A stretch of DNA of 64,000 bases from Psococerastis gibbosa (GCA_963971405.1 OZ020486.1:16329419-16393418); one strand, 5' to 3'; positions 22,601 through 35,200 are shown, counted from the first letter of the stretch. Program-made: numbers and translations. The notes: generated by a model from the sequence alone, not told the origin.

Positions 22601-25600
22601 CTGACATTGCCTAGAAATAAAAGTTAGGGAGGATCTCAGAACCCTAAGATTGTCGTCAGAAAGTGCACATAATCGGAACACCTGCAAATTGCAGTGTTGC
22701 AGTGCCACCGACACCGTAGGAGGGACCGTTAAAGTAAGGCGCCGTTAAAGTAAAGTATACAATATATACTTTATTTATAGGCCTACATACTGTATATGAG
22801 TTACCTGCCCCATAAGGATTACCACTTAGTTTATTTTAGGGTTTTATCTCCTAAGAAAGAGTGTTTTGAGCGATGATTTTGGCTAAAGTTCTAGGTAGGT
22901 TGAAGTCCTTTTGCACTTTTAGTGACAAGTCCGGAATGGCGCCACGTGACAGATTTTATCAATAAAATCTAAGAAGGAAGCATTAACAATGTAAATGTCT
23001 TTCTTCAGTTTTGCAACTACGATTGAACACAAAATTCTCAATTGTCACAAGGTATCATGGGGTTCATATTATGAGGTAGGCATTTATCAGTCTATTGCAA
23101 AACTGAAATATAGAAACAACTGATAAGAGTAAAGCAGAGTCTCGCTCAAAGAGCTGCAATGATTAGATAATATACGTGAAGGGTTCCCATTCTGTTTATC
23201 TCTGCGTAGAAAATAGTTTATTGTATAACAACCTCAAAAAGGCCATTTTTCAATTGCCACTACTGGGTGGCAAAGAGAAGAAACAACTGATATGTTTTTC
23301 AATCATGTACAAAAATAATATTAACCATATTTCATTGTTCCATTGTGATTTTGACAGATTCACGCGAATAAAATAATTAAAATTTGGCTTGAATCAGATG
23401 ACCTCAAAATAATATTAACATCGCATGAGAGCTGAAAAATACCCACCTGAAATATTAATGCTCTAGACAAGCAGGATAAAGTGTATTAAACTGATTTTAT
23501 GGCATAGTCGTAAATCATACGTTTAATAGTCTGTTATTTTATAAAACTTGTACCTATTTATTACGAATTTTTCATGAGACTATTTTTATTTCTTTGCGGC
23601 TGTGGAACAAGGAATTATTTTATTTAGTTCAAGGAAATCCATGCCATAAATATTGAAAGAAAAAAAAATGTCTGTAGTGTAGAAGTAATCTTTTTGTAAC
23701 CCCTACAATAAGCGTATATACCCTATACCCAAAATTTCAATAACTCAATCGATACCTTAGAAATAACTCAATATCAGGTATATCTTTTAGATTTCCTTTG
23801 ATTGCTACAATTGCAAAACACGCTGTAACTTTCTGTAGCTATCATGATCATAATTGATTTAAAACTGAACTTGAGTACGTTACATAATTATGACAATGTT
23901 ACAATGAGTAGATAAATATATTGGCATAGCTTGGGACACACCACTTCTTGTTAGAACTCTTGACAGCAAACATGCCAAGTGATCAATCTAAATAATCTGC
24001 ACCCTGCTGGGTCACAATGACCGTGTACATTATAGAGATACCCTCTATTACACACTCAAATATTGTTATAGATAGATATGGGTCAAATAAAAATTCGAAC
24101 GTGTAATATCTTAACTCAGTCAAATCGTATACTTCAACATAACCATTCAAAATATTTCTCAGCTCTTTTATAAAAACCTCAGACTTCCTACTCAAAAGAA
24201 CCACACCTTACCAGCAGCCTGATCGAGGCGATAATAATACCGGTATTTAATCCCCAGCAGCCTGATCGGGGCGTTTATAATACCGGTATTTATTTAATCC
24301 ACTGGTAAACAAGATAATTTTATAATGGAAAGTGCTATTCAAAATTTGTTTGTTTACAGTTATAATCCTAGGGTATTTATTTAACCCCGGTATTATAAAC
24401 GCCTCGATCAGACTGCTGGTATTAAAAATGTAAACAAGATAATTTTATAATGGAAAGTGCTATTCAAAATTTGTTTGTTTACAGTTATAATCCTAGGGTA
24501 TTTATTTAACTCCGGCATTTATTTAATTCTGGTATTAAAAATGTAAACAAGATAATTTTATAATGGAAAGTGCTATTCAAAATTTGTTTGTTTACAGTTA
24601 TAATCCTAGGGTATTTATTTAACCCTGGTATTATAATCGCCTCGATCAGGCTGCAGCGGCCCGATCATAGCGATTGGTATTAACTTACTCCTATGGTTAA
24701 AACTGTACACAAACAAATTTTGAATACCGGTAGCACTTTCCATTGTAAAATTATCTTGTATACATTTTTAATGCCAGGGTATTATATTAACCCCGGTATT
24801 ATAATCGCCATGATCGGGCCGCAGGCTTATCACATGATAAACATGAAAACTATAGACATATTTATCAATAGTTAAAACAATATAAGGTATTTTTGCTCAG
24901 TGTTTACATACGGGTGGTGTTTTCACATTTAGGTTCGAGCGATTTCACAAAATTTTAAGTTAGAGTGTAGCCTAGGTACTTACGTCACTGAAAGTCCAAA
25001 CTTCATCTTCAAAGTAGTAACATGGTTTGTTGGCAAAACGAGTCATACCATCTTGGAACTTATGAATGAAACTGGTGTTTCCTCGCTCACATAATTTTAC
25101 TTGAATGAGTCCACCCACAATTCTAGTAAGGAATCTGAAAATGGAAATAGGCTAGAATTATGGGTTTGAATGTGATTAGCAATGCAGAAATCGTGCGTTG
25201 ACCAATTCTGCGGTGGTTTTAACTGACTAGGGTGCACTTGTTGCGTGTACATGGACAATGGACTTCTTTTCAATTAATCCATGAAGTCTTATATAGGAAA
25301 ATTCCCCCTGACCCCCAAAGAGTCCACTCGTAGGCTATGTGTCTTCTACCATTCTAAGAGAAATGCGGTTGCAGGATAGTACAATAATAGTATGACATTT
25401 TGTAAAATTACAGCCTATGTATTATCGTCCAAGTATAAGTAACTTATACCCATGTTACACCCCACAAATCGTTGAATGATGAAGATGATAAATAAACCTT
25501 TTATGTTTTTCTGACAAACTGTCTTCCTTTAACACCTTCAATATTCTAAGATAAGTAATAGATTAAGTAATAGAGAAGGCTAAGCTCCTGTTTTTGTATT

Positions 25601-28600
25601 CATCGTTGAATGATGATGATGATAAATAAACTTTTTATGTTTTCCTGACAAACTGTCTTCCTTTAACACCTTCAATATTGGGAGATTATGTTTCAAACGT
25701 AAACTGATACCGGTATGCATACGTCGTAACCTTCACAACTTATTTAATTTGTAGGTTGCTAGACGCATAAGATCATCGTTTAAAAGTAATTCCACATTAT
25801 TTTAAACTTAACGAGTCTTCCCCCATGTGCTTGCAAGCATCCTAGTTGGATAAAATAACCGATGTTTTAGTCAACGCACTACCTATGCACTTTATTACAA
25901 AAACAGTAAACGACTTAAAATTTGACGATATAGTATCTGCTCGTAATTCTGCTAGTAGTATACTAGATCCGGCATATAAAATACAATACCAACAATGTTT
26001 CACGCCTCCCATGGGGCGCCAACCCCACTCGTTATTTGTACAAAGTCAAATTTCACAGTAAATATTTATTGTACAGCTAAAAAAACGAGTTTAGGCATTA
26101 GAAGAAATATTTCATTTTGATACATTGACACATTAACATTTTGATTGGACTACATGATATGCGGCCCTCAGTAGCATCGATTGGCTGCAATCGTCAGAAT
26201 TGATGTGTACAAAAATGTACCAACCGTTTTTTATACAATAAATTCAGATGATTGTAACCAATCGCACCGATAGTGATGTCATGTATCAAAATGTCGAGAA
26301 ATTTGTTTTCTAATGCCTAAAACATATAGCAATAATTGTAACAAGATTTGTAATTTCTTCTTTTGAAGCCAGTCAAGTGGAGAAAGTCCAAAAATACACC
26401 TATAGCAGTGGAACACCCTCACTAAATTAGGCTCCGTCCTTCGTGAAAACTGCCTTTTAGCCGTTTTTATCATCGCTCTAGCTGACTATGGACCAAATTT
26501 ACGGCCTCTGACTATTTATTAGATAGACTGAGTCGTGCGAACCATGTACGGAGCTAATACAGCTATAAATTTGGTTTCGGCAGTCATGTTCAGTGGTGAT
26601 TTTAAATTTGAAGGTTGCACCATGGGGTCCAGGATCTTATTAGAAAAGTTATTAGGCTACTTCACCTTGCAATTTTTATTTCCGCTATAAATAATCTCCG
26701 ATAACTACTATAATTAATGTCGGATTTTAATAGCCCCCAAAAACTTGATATAACCTTTTATCATGGTTAAGAACCCAAGGTTACATTACATCGAACGATG
26801 CGACAGTGGCGTAACAATAGGATTTCGAGGGGGGGTGCATCATTTGGCGCCCATTTTCATAAAAATGAAAAAAAAAGGAGAGCCAGCTTTTAAATTAGTA
26901 AATTAGGGGGCACAACCTTAGCATCCCTTGAGCAGACGCCCGAGGGTTCGGAAGGCCTGATATGAAGGAGGGCCGTAGCAGTAACGGTTAGATTTTACAG
27001 GCAAAGTATACTGAGTATAATATGGCAGGTCGAAGAAAGGCTATTTAAAATACAGTATCATGACTAGGGCACTAGTAATTTATAGTAAGTTAATTTGGGC
27101 GGGGCAAGTCAAGGTTACGCGCTGTTCGGCTTGAAAGAACAGAGATATTATGAGAGAGCAGCACGCCTGAACAAATTAGTTGGCCCACAAATATTATCTA
27201 AGACGAATCATTGAACTTCGTTATTGAGTCGACAATGGTATCATCGATAATTGTCATTATTCATATCTCACAGAGGCTGAGTAATCGCCTACAAAGTATT
27301 GTGAAACAAATTAATATTGTATCCCCACCCCCTTGGTATGTATATATAGTACATTATATATAATAGCGTGTTTCATTTGTTTGTTTATGTCTGATGATGG
27401 ATCTTACCGAAACCGGTCACTGTTAATATATTTTATTGTGGATCAGTTGCGTCTCATTCTTTCTACAATTTTAAGTGCGATGAAGTTCCACGAAGTCACT
27501 TTGGAGAATCTCACTATGATTGTAAAACCTCTCAAAAAATTTCCATCAAATTATTGTATAATAGCCATATATACTAGGCTAGTCAATTTTCCACCTACAA
27601 TATATAAGCCGTTTAAAGAATAACGTATTTAGGGGTTAAAACTAAAACAAATGATTTTAGAATGGCACTTTGCACTTCAAAAATAGTTTGTTTACATTTT
27701 CAACAATTTTAAAGGGCATGGTAGGCCCGGGCAAATTCACTAAGGCGGCAATTCCACCGGCGGTTTTACTTCATTTGTGATTTGAGATTTTTTGTTTGTG
27801 TTGTTTTAAGGAGACTATTATGTAGATACTTAACTTATCTATTTTAAATTAAGTTATAGTATGGTAGACCCTTATTAATGATGTCTGCCACCATATTATA
27901 ATTAATTTATAACAGATAAGTTAAGTATCTACATAATAGTCTCCTTAAAACAAAACAAGCAAAAAATTTCAAATCACAAGTGAAGTAAAATCGCCGGTGG
28001 AATTGCCGCCTAAAAAATATTCTATTGGGTATGCTGACTATCTAGTGGGCCACTAAGATATACAGTATAAGAAGGTACCGTGTAATCCAACAGCAAGACC
28101 CCTTTTATGTTCGTAGAGGAAGGACTTTAAACAATTTGATAACCTCTTAACCTTACATCCCAAACATAGAGTAATTTTCATATCAGACAATATATATCAT
28201 GTTATGTATTCCAATGCATCACAAGACGTTCATAGTCCCATCACGTTAATACATACAAATATCTATAACAGGTCAAAGTTCAGAATCGTAATCAATTTAG
28301 GAAAAAGCCCATCAGTTTTAAGATCAGTGCTTAGATTATTATACACCACGATTTTAAGAATCAACATGCGGGTGACTGGCAAGTTGTTTTATAAAAGTAA
28401 AGGAGAAACATCGACAGAGAAACACAGAATTGCAATTATTTTTCGATCCAATGACTTCCAATAAATCATTCAGATACAAATTATACGTGTGTACAGACCC
28501 GCATGGGCCTAAGACTCGCACCCACCTTACATTTACTACAAAATGTGGGCGCGGTGCGGCTAGTCCATGTGAGATTATTGTTTTGGCTACACCCCACGCG

Positions 28601-31600
28601 CAAAATAGGCAACGATATTTTAAAAGTAAAAAATGAGGAAAATATAATTACGTCTTGAACTGTAGTTTCGGGGTGGATTTATCGATTTGACCTCAAATTA
28701 ATGAATGCAGATGGAATTTGAAACGTTATATATTTCACAACAAAAACCCAATTATTTCACATTTCAATAGTTAACTAGGCGCAGGGAGGTGAAACCCCGC
28801 GCATCGGTTAGGCGTTAGGGCATTGATTCTAATATTTATTTTCAACCGATGACGAAGGAAATGGTGGGAGACTTCGCACTAGTAAGAATCAACCAGTAGC
28901 TTAAGTCAGATTGTTGCAAGACCCAATATATCAATGCGACTGAAGATGGTGATTAATGGAATAGTCGTACAATTTTAGGCTGGGTTTTTACAAAAAGACA
29001 TCGAGTGAGTTTAAAGCTGAGCGGATAAACAAAGATTCCTCCACTTTCAATATGAAAAACTTAAGCTGGCCAAACAGGCAGTGTACATTACGATTTGGAG
29101 AAGGTCTTGATCGGATCACCAGCCATGGTTATATTTTTGTTTTTCTTTTCGGCTCACCCAATGTGAAATGATAAGTGCCTAAGAAATTAATATAATTTGC
29201 TTAACGATTGATTTTACAGGAAATCGTTTATGACATGTAGGCGTAATACATTTTTGGATAATATTTGGCTTAAGTCGTTTTCACTTATTCACATTTTATT
29301 GCAGTAAAGTTAAAGTAGACATGGAACTGGGTATATAGATTCCAATACTTCGGTATTACAAAAACTTGACTACCGCAAGGGCTGATACTTAATGTTTAAA
29401 TACATTTTCCATAGAGTAAGATTTTTGAACTAAGACAAGAATATCGTAAATGGCATGTAAATGTAACATGAAGAGGTCTAAGCCATCATACCTTGACGAC
29501 CGCCGTCCTCCATCGGTGACATTTTTGCACGAAGGCCGTTCGCAGCCAAACAGAACTGCCTCGTAATATTTTTTATATTAAAGCTCGTAATTTCTACCTG
29601 TTATGCAAGCCAAAGTGAGGAACTAATTTATGAAGGACATAAAAAGTAAAGTTCAGTAGCGGCTTTGAAGAATTTTGCAGTAACATTTAAAGGCCAAATT
29701 CATCTCTCTGGACACATAGGAAAGATACCCTCCAGCTAAAGATAAGATTTGATCTTAAAAGCTACTCGCCCGTGTTATCAATTTCCGGGATTTTCCCCAA
29801 ATTCTGGGATTATTGACAGGCCCGTTTTTCATTTCCGAGATTTTTTAATTAGTAGAAACATTAATTACAGACAACGTTGTATAATTATATTTCATAAAGA
29901 TTTTTCAGAAATTTTATGGAAAAGAATAATCAATGAAAATCAAAAATTTATTTAAGTTTTAATATATTTCAGTAGTGTCCAAGGAGCAATTTTGACAATA
30001 CATTGCCACTGCGGAACGAGAATTTTATTAATTAGCTCTCATGCCATGTTCCTTTCCAAAAATTTGGAATGATTCCCCTTGAATGTCAAGTTCGTGAAAT
30101 GACGTCTCCGCTCAACCATGAAGTCATGATTGTCTTTCCGGCATAGGACACCATCTATGCTTTAATATTTTTATCACGGCGAGATGCTGCACAAGATACT
30201 TCAATGCCAAATGACGTAACTTAATTGGCATAGTCAACGCCATGTGTAGGCTTTCCAATTGGCACCGCTTCTTTTCTTTCCATTTTCCACGCAAACAACG
30301 CTAGTACGTATATAGTATTTATAAAAGAAAAAATGTTAACTTTTTTTTTTATAAATTGGGGTACAGGTGTTACCTGTGTGCACTTAAGCCTATTGACCCC
30401 CTACAACAAAGTATCTACATCACTTCTACATCACTTTCTCGAGGCATATCTCTCTCAAACTTTGTCAACATTGTTATTTATAGACTGTAAATTGCAGAAC
30501 TAAGCACCTACATTATACAGTAGCCTATAGATTGACACAATTAAGCATTGGTACAAACCTTACCTAGGCCCAAACCCGTTCATCATACTTTGTTAATCCG
30601 AGCTCCCCCCGATTACACTGTCAATGGTATGCATATCTAAGCTTAATAATAAGTAATGCCCGTTGTCACTTGTAGTCCGTATGGGTTGACATGGTGGAGT
30701 GTCAGTGGCTAGAAATTCATTGGGCCGTTAATGGCCGTAAAGATGAATCCTGGATTACCAGCTCGGAGTACAGTGCACTCCTTTAATACGCGATCGGCAA
30801 AAGGGTTTGATATGCCTAGGTGTCGCCTAAACAAGTCAACGGATTCTTATCCCATACTTGCACACCGGCTTTACAATAAGCTACCATTTTTAGTAAGTCA
30901 GTTGGATCCAGCTTATTTCAGAACATACATTAAGAGCAGACTTATTGACGCCTCACTATATAATTTGGATGAGTACGACCCCAGGAGCTGGACTATTTAA
31001 GTACCTCCTCCTTCTTTCGTACAAAACCCTCTCGGGTGGCTATTTTTGTTTGACACGGTCGATCCGGCTCTGGCTGGTCAGGGACTCTTAATTTTTGTAT
31101 TGTATTGTAATACCAATAATTTCCGAAAACCGAAGGGGTCGTAGAGGTCTTTGCCCCACGATTGGTCCCACTGTCAAACCACCTGGTTAAGTTTTTCAGG
31201 AAGGGCGTATTTTTCGTCCGCTCAACGTTAAACGTTTTTATACAACCTAAAATTTCACGACGATTTTGTCTTGCAACAATGTGACTTCATCTACCTTGAT
31301 TCTTCAATCTTCCTTAATGGCAAGGAAACTATGGCCCAGGTAGCCTAGTTATAAAACGGGTACGTGTACATAAGTAATAAGTTACTCCAAGTAGTTTTTA
31401 ACACGTTGTAGGGATTATTTTTCCACATTGACTACAGTGTGGGTACATGGGACGTTCACATACAATACGGAATGAACCGGCAGTGGGCAGGCCAAGACAA
31501 TATAATTCAGACTTTAAAACAAGAGTATAGTAAGCTTAATACGCCAGAAATCTTGGGTATGATACTAAACAGGCATAAACTTAGACCAACTGTGCTAATT

Positions 31601-31890
31601 AGAATGGCTAGAAAACCTAGGCATCCAGCAGTGAAGATTTGAACAGTATGAATCATTCAAATTGATTGTCATTACATTAAACCATCAAGTTTTAATTATA
31701 GCTGCATATTAACTTACCTTAAATCCCTTCGAAAAGTTTTCAAAACAATGTAAAGACCCTTCCAATATTGAAGAATTATAAATGGCAGCAATATAGAAAA
31801 CAGTATTGACAGAGAGAACCCTCCCCAAATATTTAAAAGACTCAAGGCTATTGAAAGCCCTACGAAAATGTACAACACTTTTGGCAACAT
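16650..31890 (-). CDS. SLC27A4: Long-chain fatty acid transport protein (FATP1/4-like very-long-chain acyl-CoA synthetase), complete
   Basis: Membrane enzyme that takes up long-chain fatty acids and converts them to acyl-CoA with ATP and CoA. Nine exons, 5' to 3': 31718-31890, 24984-25134, 22102-22556, 20159-20360, 19235-19427, 18928-19071, 18265-18472, 17462-17693, 16650-16814. Borders are GT/AG, phases agree, and the sum is 1923 nt, giving 640 residues (mammalian FATP4 has about 643). The ATG at 31890 precedes a hydrophobic segment (LYIFVGLSIALSLL) and the conserved FRRDL. The AMP-binding loop YIYTSGTTGLPK is at about residues 241-252; LPLYHTAG, IRKKFSASNFWDDCIKY and VAELYGSTEGN follow. The FATP signature GDTFRWKGENVS begins at about residue 505 and the end is GTFKLKKNDLQRDGFNP. 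Introns hold many MITEs. FATP1 and FATP4 cannot be told apart here, so the symbol is only family-level. Confidence 0.95.
16863..16940. mobile_element. Short degenerate GCAGCCTGATC-family MITE in FATP intron 8
   Basis: Ends GGAGCCTGATCATGACG and CGCCATGATTGGGCTGC are imperfect inverse copies around an (ATT)n-like middle. They match the termini of the longer elements at 17829, 24214, 55504 and 57532. Confidence 0.65.
17761..18054. mobile_element. Outer palindromic element disrupted by a GCAGCCTGATC-family MITE (FATP intron 7)
   Basis: The outer arms GAGATGGGACATTC (17761) and GAATGTCCCATCCC (18041), with inner pieces GTGCCAC / GTGGCA, are inverse copies. Between them, about 17829-18000, sits a MITE whose ends GCTGCCTGATCATGGCGATT and AATCGCCATGATCAGGCTGC are inverted, with AAATACCGG just inside. 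This is one palindrome inside another. No copy of the outer family is seen elsewhere in the window. Confidence 0.75.
20978..21115. mobile_element. Palindromic MITE, GGCGG family (FATP intron 3)
   Basis: 138 bp, from GGCGGGGTTTCCATTGACC to GGTCAATGGTAACCCCACC. The arms share GATATTGACGTGGTAGCAGA and its inverse. Flanked by TTA on both sides (20975-20977 and 21116-21118), so the target duplication can be TTA as well as TAA. Confidence 0.9.
21183..21557. mobile_element. Palindromic element with TGCTACGTAG ends (FATP intron 3)
   Basis: About 375 bp. The left arm TGCTACGTAGAAAATGAGCA...AGATTTGGCTCAT...GTAGAAGACTACTTCAT is mirrored at the right end, about 130 bp each. Related but diverged elements: 51838-52320 (shares AAAGATTTGGCTCAT and GTAGAAGACTACT), and probably 43040-43365 and 51319-51635. 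No coding sequence. Superfamily unknown. Confidence 0.8.
21784..22060. mobile_element. hAT-type MITE (CAAGGCCGTAGCC ends) with internal duplication
   Basis: Ends CAAGGCCGTAGCCA / TGGCTACGGCCTTG, flanked by AATACAAG (21776-21783) and AATATAAG (22061-22068), an 8-bp duplication with one mismatch. The body has two direct copies of about 115 bp containing GAAATGAAACGGCTTGATAC and AATATCCAATGAAATTTC; the 7199-7357 sister has one. It lies about 40 bp from FATP exon 3. Confidence 0.9.
22557..24213 (-). other. FATP intron 2, unique part
   Basis: No element recognised between exon 3 and the MITE cluster. A 73-codon minus-strand open frame at 23983-24204 has no recognisable homology and lies in the intron. 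Confidence 0.4.
24214..24823. mobile_element. Cluster of GCAGCCTGATC-family MITEs with tandemly repeated cores (FATP intron 2)
   Basis: A right-hand terminus (GATCAGGCTGC) is at about 24654 and an inverted full copy at about 24656-24823. At the left, two termini (GCAGCCTGATCGAGGCG) stand side by side at 24214 and 24257. The internal core (AAACAAGATAATTTTATAAT...TTTGTTTACAGTTATAATCC) then appears three times, starting near 24306, 24431 and 24543. The pattern fits unequal exchange or template switching within palindromes. Single copies of the family are at 17829-18000, 55504-55674 and 57532-57691. Confidence 0.85.
25468..25680 (+). repeat. Direct repeat, about 80 bp twice with a 134-bp offset (FATP intron 1)
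   Basis: ATCGTTGAATGATGA(A/T)GATGA...CTGACAAACTGTCTTCC...CACCTTCAATATT occurs from 25468 and again from 25602 with few differences. A recent local duplication. Confidence 0.8.
26094..26317. mobile_element. TIR element, GGCATTAGA ends (FATP intron 1)
   Basis: The inverted ends GGCATTAGAAGAAAT / ATTTGTTTTCTAATGCC continue into ATTTTGATACAT / ATGTATCAAAAT. Flanks are TTA and TAA, as in the GGCGG family. The middle is unique sequence. No transposase. Confidence 0.75.
26814..26985 (+). mobile_element. Truncated G-run hAT-type element, left end only
   Basis: Begins CAGTGGCGTAACAATAGG followed by a G-run, the usual left end of the G/C-run hAT elements. I found no matching right end or target duplication. 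Confidence 0.45.
27744..28010. mobile_element. Palindromic MITE, GGCGGCAATTCC subtype (FATP intron 1)
   Basis: 267 bp with arms of about 115 bp: GGCGGCAATTCCACCGGCG... mirrored by ...CGCCGGTGGAATTGCCGCC, and internal GGAGACTATTATGTAGATAC mirrored by GTATCTACATAATAGTCTCC. TAA on both sides (27741-27743, 28011-28013). Only the ends resemble the other GGCGG members. Confidence 0.92.
28014..30730. other. FATP intron 1, no recognised elements
   Basis: About 2.7 kb without recognisable exons, RNA genes or repeats. An 86-codon open frame at 28204-28464 has no recognisable motif and is probably chance. Confidence 0.4.
30731..31000 (+). mobile_element. LINE ORF2 C-terminal tail fragment (FATP intron 1, antisense to it)
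   Basis: The frame reads STVHSFNTRSAKGFDMPRCR, then SYPILAHRLYNKLPFLV and YFRTYIKSRLIDASLYNLDEY. This resembles the last ~70 residues of jockey/CR1-like LINE polyproteins (HNTR..., L.IKLYN.LP..., K..L....Y...EF). The RT core is missing. Confidence 0.6.
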
Positions 31891-32222
31891 TACTTTCAAG
31901 TTAAGTGTCCGGACCCGGACCAAACTAAAACACAACTGCTGCAACACATAATTTCTTATCAGTTAAATTCCATACTCAACAATAATGCGACAGGCAAAGC
32001 AACCAGCAGAAATCACATAACAACTAGAGCATGGCGCCATTTTTGTGTTTGGGTCGTATCGTTTCGTCTGCTCCCAGCGGCTCCCATGGAAACTAATTAA
32101 CTAAACAAATGGCGTAATTTGTTGTGTACACAAAGTTGGTTGAAGAATGAAGAAAAAAAATTATATTTTATATTTAATTGATCAGATTATCACCGGATTT
32201 GGATAGGCAAAATATTATTAAA
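31891..32222. promoter_or_regulatory. Probable bidirectional promoter between FATP and AASDH
   Basis: Only 332 bp separate the divergent start codons, and both 5' UTRs must lie here. No TATA box is obvious on either strand. An ATGGCGCCAT palindrome (32031-32040) and AAATGGCG (32107-32114) resemble YY1-type motifs common in housekeeping promoters. The interval is free of repeats, unlike its surroundings. Start sites are not visible from sequence. Confidence 0.6.
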
Positions 32223-35200
32223 ATGGCAAGTCGCAATGAGTTTTTTCATAAGATCAAAACATATTGTAATAAAGAAACCGAGTCCCCAGCTGTTCTGGTA
32301 ATTTCAGAGAAGTCAGTTAAATATTTAACGTATGATAATTTGGTTTTATTGTCTACACAACTGTCTGAGTCAGTTTTTAATTCTATTAACGTACCACTTC
32401 CTACATGTATTAGCTTGTTTATTTCCCACAGAAGACATTTAATTCCTCTAATCTGTGGTATGTGGCAAAGTGGTCATTGCGTTGTCCCGATAGAACCATG
32501 TGCAATAACTAAGTCCAACAGCAAATTTCTCTGCTGTGACATTGAAATCTCACTGCCGTTAGATTTTGAAATAGCGTCTTCATTTGCTATTGATGGCACC
32601 AAGTATTTTTTATATGTTAATGTGCCGGCGCCAGTAGTTACCATTCATCAAAGTTGGGATTGGTGTTACACTCTTACAACTTCTGGCTCAACAGGCCGCC
32701 CCAAAGTTGTGAAAGTGCCGTGGTCTTGCATACTTCCAAATGCTATAGATTTGTCTTCGATTCTTTGCATAACCGCGAGTGATGTCATTCTATCAGTTGT
32801 TCCGCCGACGTTTGACCCTTTTTTTATCGATATATTCTGCGCTCTAACATCAGGGGCGGCTCTACTATTTGCTGATCCCAATGTTCCACTTATTAACGCT
32901 TTTAAAATGGACCAAACATGCTGGAATAACCCTGTCAAGAGGAAAAAATGCTGTATTCCGGACTTTGATGATCATAATTTTGAATGTAAATGGATTCCTA
33001 CTGTGGCGAAACATTCTGCGACCGTGCTTCAGATTACTCCATCTATGTTGTACAAGTTTTTTAACGTTAGTGAGTTATTATGTAGCAATAGTTCCATTCA
33101 AAAACTAATTCTGGGAGGTGAGAGATTCCCTTCAATAAAGGAAACTAACTATTGCAGCTGTCAAATTTATAATATTTATGGAATTACGGAAGTATCGTGC
33201 TGGGCATTTGTTTATGAAGTACAAGATTGTACGCAGACACGAGTGCAGCTAGGAAAACCTTTAGCCGATATTGAGTTCAAAATAGTAGACGAAGAGTTGC
33301 TGATTGGAAGCTTGAGGAGGTGCTTTGTTGATGAGGAAACGCCGGATAGTCTTCTATCTGGTGGCATTGTGTATCGTAGGACTGGAGATATTGTCGAAGT
33401 TAGCAGTGGAGAACTTTACTTTGTAACACGGTGTGATAGCATCATCAAGAAGTACGGCGTCAGAGTGGACTTTCAAAAGATAAATGACCTCCTGACAAGT
33501 TGTGGCTTATTGAAGGATTTTACTGTGGTGTATAATGAAGATATCCAATTGGTAACTTGGTTTTTAGAATTCGTAGAATCCGAATTTAATTCTGATTGTC
33601 CTATACAGTTATCATCCGACAGAAAGAAGCATATTGAATCCAGTATTTTAAACCATTTACGGGATATCGAACAGCCTGACTGCCTTTTTGAGGCTGGTGT
33701 TATTCCTATCACAAGCCACGGTAAAAAAGACTACAGGATGCTACGAAGTTTTGTTAATGATCACCACCGACAAAGAAAGATTTTGGGTGCTGGGCATATT
33801 CTGAAAGCTGTTTGGTGTGAAATATTCAACGTTGAAGACATTTCACCAGGTACTAAATTTATTGAATATGGAGGTAATTCAATTCTCGCATTAAATCTTA
33901 TATCTCGCCTGCACGCTTCTGCAATCCGTGTGCCTACATCTTTACTGCCTCATTTACTTGGCAACGGGACTTTCGAAGAATGCCTGCTATTACTGGATGA
34001 AAATGCATTAAGAAACGAAAATAGGAATATTCATTTTGGACCCAGAGCTTTAAAACTTCAGTGGGATTTTGATTTGAAGAAGTGTGTGGACGCTACGCCA
34101 TTGCTTGTTCCAATAAAAGGGTAAGTATGGCTTTGTTATCATGTTATGGCAGATATTTCAAAATATTTTGTAAACCACTTAAGGAAATCAGTTAATTCCT
34201 CGATCAACTTTCGCAGTAAATTTACATTTTTTCATTGTGTGGAAATTTTCCACTGGAGAAAGATAAATTTTATTGATCATCTGAGTAATGGGATTTAGTA
34301 GGGTCCCAAGATTTTCTTTCATGAGCATTATTGCTTCATGCTTGTTAGATCAGCTCTGATATTATTAATATCCTACAGTAAAAAACGCGGCAAAGAGCAT
34401 CATATCGATTTTTAGGTGTTAGTAATACATCAGTCTGATAAATAGTATGTATTTTGGGAAAGCTTGTATTTTTAAGAGGTTTTCATAGGACAAATTTTGT
34501 ATCTTAGCGGCTGTGAAATGAGGAATTAATTAATCTGGTCGAAAAACATAGGCACAAGTTCTTTACAAATATTTTGAAATCTCTGCCTTGAAATGAAAAT
34601 AAGGACCCTATTGCATCCATATCCACTAGGAGGGCACGCTGGATCGGACACCTGCTTCGGCATAACATAGTCAGCTGCGTCATTGAGGGGACCATGGAAG
34701 GCGTAAATCGACGGGGACGGCCACGAGACGAATATCTCCAACAAGTTAAACATGATTTCGGGATAAAGTTCTATATGGAGCTGAAGAGGGCATGTCAAAA
34801 TCGCGGAGATTGGAGACATCGCTGCAATATGTTGCTGCCAACCAGCCATCATCCGGCTGTAACTTGAAGAGGAGCCTTGATTGCGAAAGTTCGCCAGTTA
34901 TGTTGAAATTATGAATTTTTTATTTGTCATACTGTATTACAATTATTTCAACGTGTCATTTCAGGGAAAATTGTGTTGTGGTCGGATCCCATTCGCATCT
35001 CCTCTGTGCTATTAGCAGCAGTACAGGTAAAGAAGTGTGGACCAGAAGACTTAGTGATCGGATTGAAGCAGGTAATGTAATTTTAGCACATTCATAGGCT
35101 TGTTGTGTGGTAAGGCGGGGATTCCACCGACCGGCTAGGGCTAAATACAAAAACGGTACGGTACGGTAATAATAATAATAATAATGCGTGTATTTATCAA

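Noticed and set aside
25846-26061. 71-codon open frame resembling a transposon protein tail
   Set aside because: Too short and without a diagnostic motif.
27300-27625. 96-codon open frame with hydrophobic start as a small secreted protein
   Set aside because: Sits in FATP intron 1, AT-rich, no supporting splice or start context.
31439-31642. 67-codon plus-strand open frame in FATP intron 1
   Set aside because: No recognisable motif; lies within the intron just before exon 1 on the other strand.
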